From G965279355 sp965279355 (GTDB lineage: Bacteria > Pseudomonadota > Alphaproteobacteria > CACIAM-22H2): DNA of 64,000 bases. Position numbers and translations under genes: made by a program. Position 1 is the first letter of the stretch; each line of letters opens with the position of its first letter. Positions 61,384-64,000 of this stretch are shown piece after piece. Below the pieces are notes generated by a model. That model saw only the letters and a program-made list of their open reading frames with translations. It had not been told where the DNA came from and ran no database searches. The DNA lies in NCBI GenBank assembly GCA_965279355.1, contig OZ257155.1, positions 1,302,001 to 1,366,000 on the forward strand, in the 5' to 3' direction.

Positions 61384-62619
61384 ATGGACGGCGACCAGAG
61401 TGCAGCTAGGACGGACAGTTTTGTGGTCGGCGGCGTGCGCCTGCCGCGGCCCTTCCGCATCCGTCGTCTCGGCCATTGCGGCGTCAACGTCTCCGATATC
61501 GAGGCCGGCCGCGATTTCTACCAGCGCCTCCTCGGTTTCCGCACCTCCGACCAGCTCGATTTCGGGCCCCGCCTGCCGCCTGACGTCCGCGCGAAAGTCG
61601 GCTCCACCGCCGGCTATTTCATGCGCCATGGCACCGATCACCACTCCTTCGTTCTGTTCCCCCGCGCGACGATGACGGCCGTCGCCGGCGGCAAGGGTAA
61701 TCCGGAAGTCACCACGAACCAATTCACCTGGCAGGTTGGCAGCCTCCAAGAGGTCGTCGACGGTATCGAATGGTTCAAGAAGCGCGGGGTGCGTATCAGT
61801 CGTGCCGGACGCGACACGCCTGGTTCCAACTGGCATGTCTATCCGTACGATCCTGACGGCCATTTGAACGAACTCTATTACGGCATCGAGCAGATCGGCT
61901 GGGACGGCGTCTCAAAGCCACTCGCCATGCACGAGATCCGCTACGTCGAGCCACCCGCCCTGCCGCATCGCTCGGAACTGGCCGAGGTGAAAGCGGGCGT
62001 CGCCAAGGGCATTGACGTCCGCACCGGCTGGCAGCAGGACGAGGTGGCCGAGGAAAAATATAACGTCGGCGGCGTGCTGCTCGGCCGGCCCTTCAAGATC
62101 GTGCGCATCGGCCCTGTCCGTGCATTCGTGACGGATGTCGCACAAGCCGTTGCGTTCTATCGCGACGAACTCGGCTTTACGGTCACCGAGGAAGTCATCT
62201 GGAACGGTCATCGCTGCGTCTTCCTGCGCGTGAACACCGAACATCATTCGCTGGCGCTCTATCCGATGGCGCTGCGCACGGAGCTCGGCCTCAGCCCGCA
62301 TACGACCCTGATGGCCTTCGGCTTCCAGCTTGGCAGCTATCAGCAGCTTCGCGATGCCGTACCGTTCCTCAAGCAGAACGGCGTGGCGGTCAAACATCTG
62401 CCGCCGGAATTGTTTCCCGGCGTCGATTACAACGCCTTCGTCATCGATCCCGAGGGCCACGCGATGCAGCTCTATTACTATATGGAGCAGGTCGGCTGGG
62501 ACGGAAAGCCACGCCCCGCCAGCCAGCGCCCGAAGATCGATAACGGCAACTGGCCGGAGACTGTCCCGGCCCAGAGCGACACTTATGGCGGGGAAACGTA
62601 TCTCGGCCCGTGGGGCTAA
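61384..62619 (+). CDS. Two-domain VOC protein, extradiol dioxygenase-like
   Basis: 411 residues, two VOC modules (about 25-170 and 237-370). Module 1 has a full 2-His-1-carboxylate set: H31 (RLGHCGVNVSD), H86/H87 (TDHHSF) and E163 (GHLNELYYG). Module 2 keeps only the middle histidine (TEHHSL 287/288), with P244 and Q362 in place of His and Glu. Classical type I extradiol dioxygenases carry iron in the C-terminal domain, so the arrangement here is reversed. Just upstream of a fumarylacetoacetase-family hydrolase, ring cleavage followed by hydrolysis is the natural reading. Confidence 0.85.
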   Translation: MDGDQSAARTDSFVVGGVRLPRPFRIRRLGHCGVNVSDIEAGRDFYQRLLGFRTSDQLDFGPRLPPDVRAKVGSTAGYFMRHGTDHHSFVLFPRATMTAVAGGKGNPEVTTNQFTWQVGSLQEVVDGIEWFKKRGVRISRAGRDTPGSNWHVYPYDPDGHLNELYYGIEQIGWDGVSKPLAMHEIRYVEPPALPHRSELAEVKAGVAKGIDVRTGWQQDEVAEEKYNVGGVLLGRPFKIVRIGPVRAFVTDVAQAVAFYRDELGFTVTEEVIWNGHRCVFLRVNTEHHSLALYPMALRTELGLSPHTTLMAFGFQLGSYQQLRDAVPFLKQNGVAVKHLPPELFPGVDYNAFVIDPEGHAMQLYYYMEQVGWDGKPRPASQRPKIDNGNWPETVPAQSDTYGGETYLGPWG

Positions 62620-62682
62620 GACCGACGTCACCGCGCGCCAATACGCGCGGGCAGTTACAAAACACAGGGGGAATGAGCGTCT

Positions 62683-63543
62683 ATGCATCTGCTGTCTTTT
62701 TCGCTTAAGGGGAAGGAATCCTGGGGCGCCGTCGTCGATGGCGGCATCGTCAATCTGGGCAAGTCCCTGCCGAAATACAAAACGCTGGCCGACTTTCTCG
62801 GCAGCCCGGACTTCTCTCGCCGCGACAAGCTGATCAAGGGCAAGAAGCCGACGATCAAGCTGTCGCAGATCAAATACCTGCCGGTGATTCCGCGCCCGGA
62901 AAAGATCGTCCTGCTGGCGCGCAACTATCTCGACCATCACAAGGAGGTCGTCGCGGCCGGCCTGCAGCGCGAATACCCAAAATTTCCGCCGGTCTTCCTG
63001 CGGGTCTGGCGCTCCCAGCTTGGCCACGGCGCGCCGATCATCCGCCCGAAAATTTCCGACTCCCTGGACTGGGAAGGCGAACTGGCGGTGATCATCGGCA
63101 AGGGCGGCCGCAATATTCCGGAAAAGACTGCGATGAAGCATGTCGCCGGCTATTCCATCTACAACGACGCCAGCATCCGCGAATGGCAGTTCCACGCGCA
63201 GTCGATCGCCGCCGGCAAGAACTTCAACGCGACCGCGCCGTTCGGCCCATGGATGGTGACGGCCGACGAGATTCGCGATCCCGAGAACCTCAAGCTTGAG
63301 GTTCGCCTGAATGGCAAGGTGATGCAGTCCGCCAACACCTCTGACCTCATCCACAAGATTCCGCGCCTGATCAACTATTCGTCGACCATCTTCGACCTGG
63401 TCCCGGGGGACGTGATCGTCACCGGCACGCCGGGCGGCGTGGGCTGGAGCCGCAAGCCTCCGGTTTTCATGCAGGGTGGCGACGTCGTCGAGGTGGAGAT
63501 CGAAAAGATCGGCGTGCTGCGCAATCCGATCAAGAACGAATAG
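62683..63543 (+). CDS. Fumarylacetoacetate hydrolase (FAH) family protein
   Basis: 286 residues. Typical FAH core: KIVLLARNYLDHHKE, then KISDSLDWEGELAVIIGKGGR with the metal-binding acidic residues, GYSIYNDASIREWQ, and the late TIFDLVPGDVIVTGTPGGVGW. The family hydrolyses or hydrates C-C bonds of ring-cleavage products (for example 2-hydroxyhexa-2,4-dienedioate or acylpyruvates) using Mg2+. It follows the VOC protein by 63 bases and precedes a Bug binding protein, so it probably acts on the VOC enzyme's product. Confidence 0.9.
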   Translation: MHLLSFSLKGKESWGAVVDGGIVNLGKSLPKYKTLADFLGSPDFSRRDKLIKGKKPTIKLSQIKYLPVIPRPEKIVLLARNYLDHHKEVVAAGLQREYPKFPPVFLRVWRSQLGHGAPIIRPKISDSLDWEGELAVIIGKGGRNIPEKTAMKHVAGYSIYNDASIREWQFHAQSIAAGKNFNATAPFGPWMVTADEIRDPENLKLEVRLNGKVMQSANTSDLIHKIPRLINYSSTIFDLVPGDVIVTGTPGGVGWSRKPPVFMQGGDVVEVEIEKIGVLRNPIKNE

Positions 63544-63553
63544 GTTTCAGAAT

Positions 63554-63586
63554 GCCCGTCGCCGAAAACAATAACAGGCGACGGGC
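63554..63586 (+). other. Perfect 10-bp hairpin between the FAH and Bug genes
   Basis: GCCCGTCGCC (63554-63563) and GGCGACGGGC (63577-63586) are fully complementary across a 13-base loop. There is no T-run. It starts ten bases after the FAH stop and ends five bases before the next ribosome-binding site, so it may be a partial terminator or an mRNA-processing/stability element. Confidence 0.6.
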
Positions 63587-63605
63587 TCAACAGGGAGGAA
63601 ACGAG

Positions 63606-64000
63606 ATGAAGACGATCGCAACGGTCGCGGCGCTTGGCGTCGCCATGGCATTCGCAACAGGCGCGCAGGCGCAGGACTACCCCACCAAACCGATCAAGAT
63701 CATCCAGGGCTTCGCGCCCGGTGGCAACGCCGACGCGGTCGCCCGGGTGCTCGCCGCCGAACTGACCAAGAGCCTGGGTCAGCCGGTGATCGTCGAATCC
63801 AAGCCGGGCGCCGGCGGCACGATCGGCGCAGACGCGGTCGCCAAGGCGCCCCCCGATGGTTATACGCTCGCCCTGCTCACCGGCGGCCATTCGGTGGCCG
63901 GCGCACTATACAAGACCGTCCCGTACAAGACGGCCGAGGATTTCGAGTGGATCTCCACGGCCTCGGTTTTTCCCTTCGTTGTCACGGTTCAGCCAACCTC
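63606..64000 (+). CDS. Bug-family substrate-binding protein (3' end outside window)
   Basis: Runs off the right edge after about 131 codons. ATG 63606 follows AGGGAGG at 63592-63598. Signal peptide to about residue 23 (TGAQAQDYP). PTKPIKIIQGFAPGGNADAVARVLA, VIVESKPGAGGTIGAD and KAPPDGYTLALL are the standard Bug-family blocks. It probably brings in the carboxylate handled by the upstream VOC and FAH enzymes. Its partner TctAB permease is not visible. Confidence 0.88.
   Translation, partial: MKTIATVAALGVAMAFATGAQAQDYPTKPIKIIQGFAPGGNADAVARVLAAELTKSLGQPVIVESKPGAGGTIGADAVAKAPPDGYTLALLTGGHSVAGALYKTVPYKTAEDFEWISTASVFPFVVTVQPT

Noticed and set aside
61912..63354. 480-codon minus-strand frame opposite the VOC and FAH genes
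   Set aside because: Shadow of two conserved enzymes on the plus strand.
1..64000. Mobile elements, anti-phage systems or tRNA-associated integration sites
   Set aside because: No transposase, integrase, toxin-antitoxin or nuclease genes and no tRNA were recognised.

Overview
This is a high-GC chromosomal window with about 53 protein genes, no rRNA or tRNA that I could see, and no insertion sequence, phage or CRISPR array. Gene content suggests a free-living, aromatic-degrading alphaproteobacterium. Bug-type and NitT-type binding proteins, Rieske oxygenases, a bactofilin/M23 pair and a CreA protein all fit this. The order cannot be fixed from sequence alone.

Left region (1-6491): one-directional aromatic-acid cluster. 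It holds the end of a 3-hydroxyanthranilate dioxygenase-like protein, a NitT/TauT-type ABC importer, a phthalate-dioxygenase-like Rieske oxygenase, a 4,5-dihydroxyphthalate-decarboxylase-like protein and a PdxA/TphB-like dehydrogenase. Together they look like uptake, ring dihydroxylation, rearomatisation and decarboxylation of an aromatic (di)acid.

Region 6488-20177: mixed genes. These include a lipoprotein metallo-beta-lactamase hydrolase, a Peripla_BP_6 binding protein, a TylF-type methyltransferase and two glycosyltransferase-like proteins, an AsmA-like protein and an EamA exporter. Also here are an orphan molybdopterin hydroxylase subunit coupled to a GFA protein, a pobA-SDR operon (4-hydroxybenzoate to protocatechuate), creA, and mntP preceded by a yybP-ykoY manganese riboswitch.

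Region 20317-24431: tightly overlapping run of ECF sigma factor, one-pass membrane protein (likely anti-sigma), Metal_resist-type periplasmic protein, DUF1800 and DUF1501. A GST and a LigB-type extradiol dioxygenase follow.

Region 26295-42454: a 13.6-kb gene for a giant serralysin-like RTX protein with 43 long modules by my count, seven blocks of which form a three-module super-repeat. It is followed by a bactofilin/M23 peptidase operon. Both units carry the same 12-bp motif upstream, and each is closed by a terminator-like hairpin.

Region 42455-50127: amidase, GST, alpha/beta hydrolase, exported methyltransferase-like protein, patatin phospholipase, and an EmrA/EmrB-type efflux pair.

Right region (50124-64000): a second large aromatic-acid cluster. 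It contains a class II aldolase-fold protein, two Bug binding proteins, a two-subunit Rieske dioxygenase, an ABC importer with two different permeases and two paralogous binding proteins, a YfcG-like GST and a further phthalate-dioxygenase-like Rieske protein. It ends with a methyltransferase, a two-domain extradiol dioxygenase-like VOC protein whose metal triad sits in the unusual N-terminal domain, and a fumarylacetoacetase-family hydrolase. Apart from the ECF sigma factor, no transcriptional regulator gene is visible in the window.
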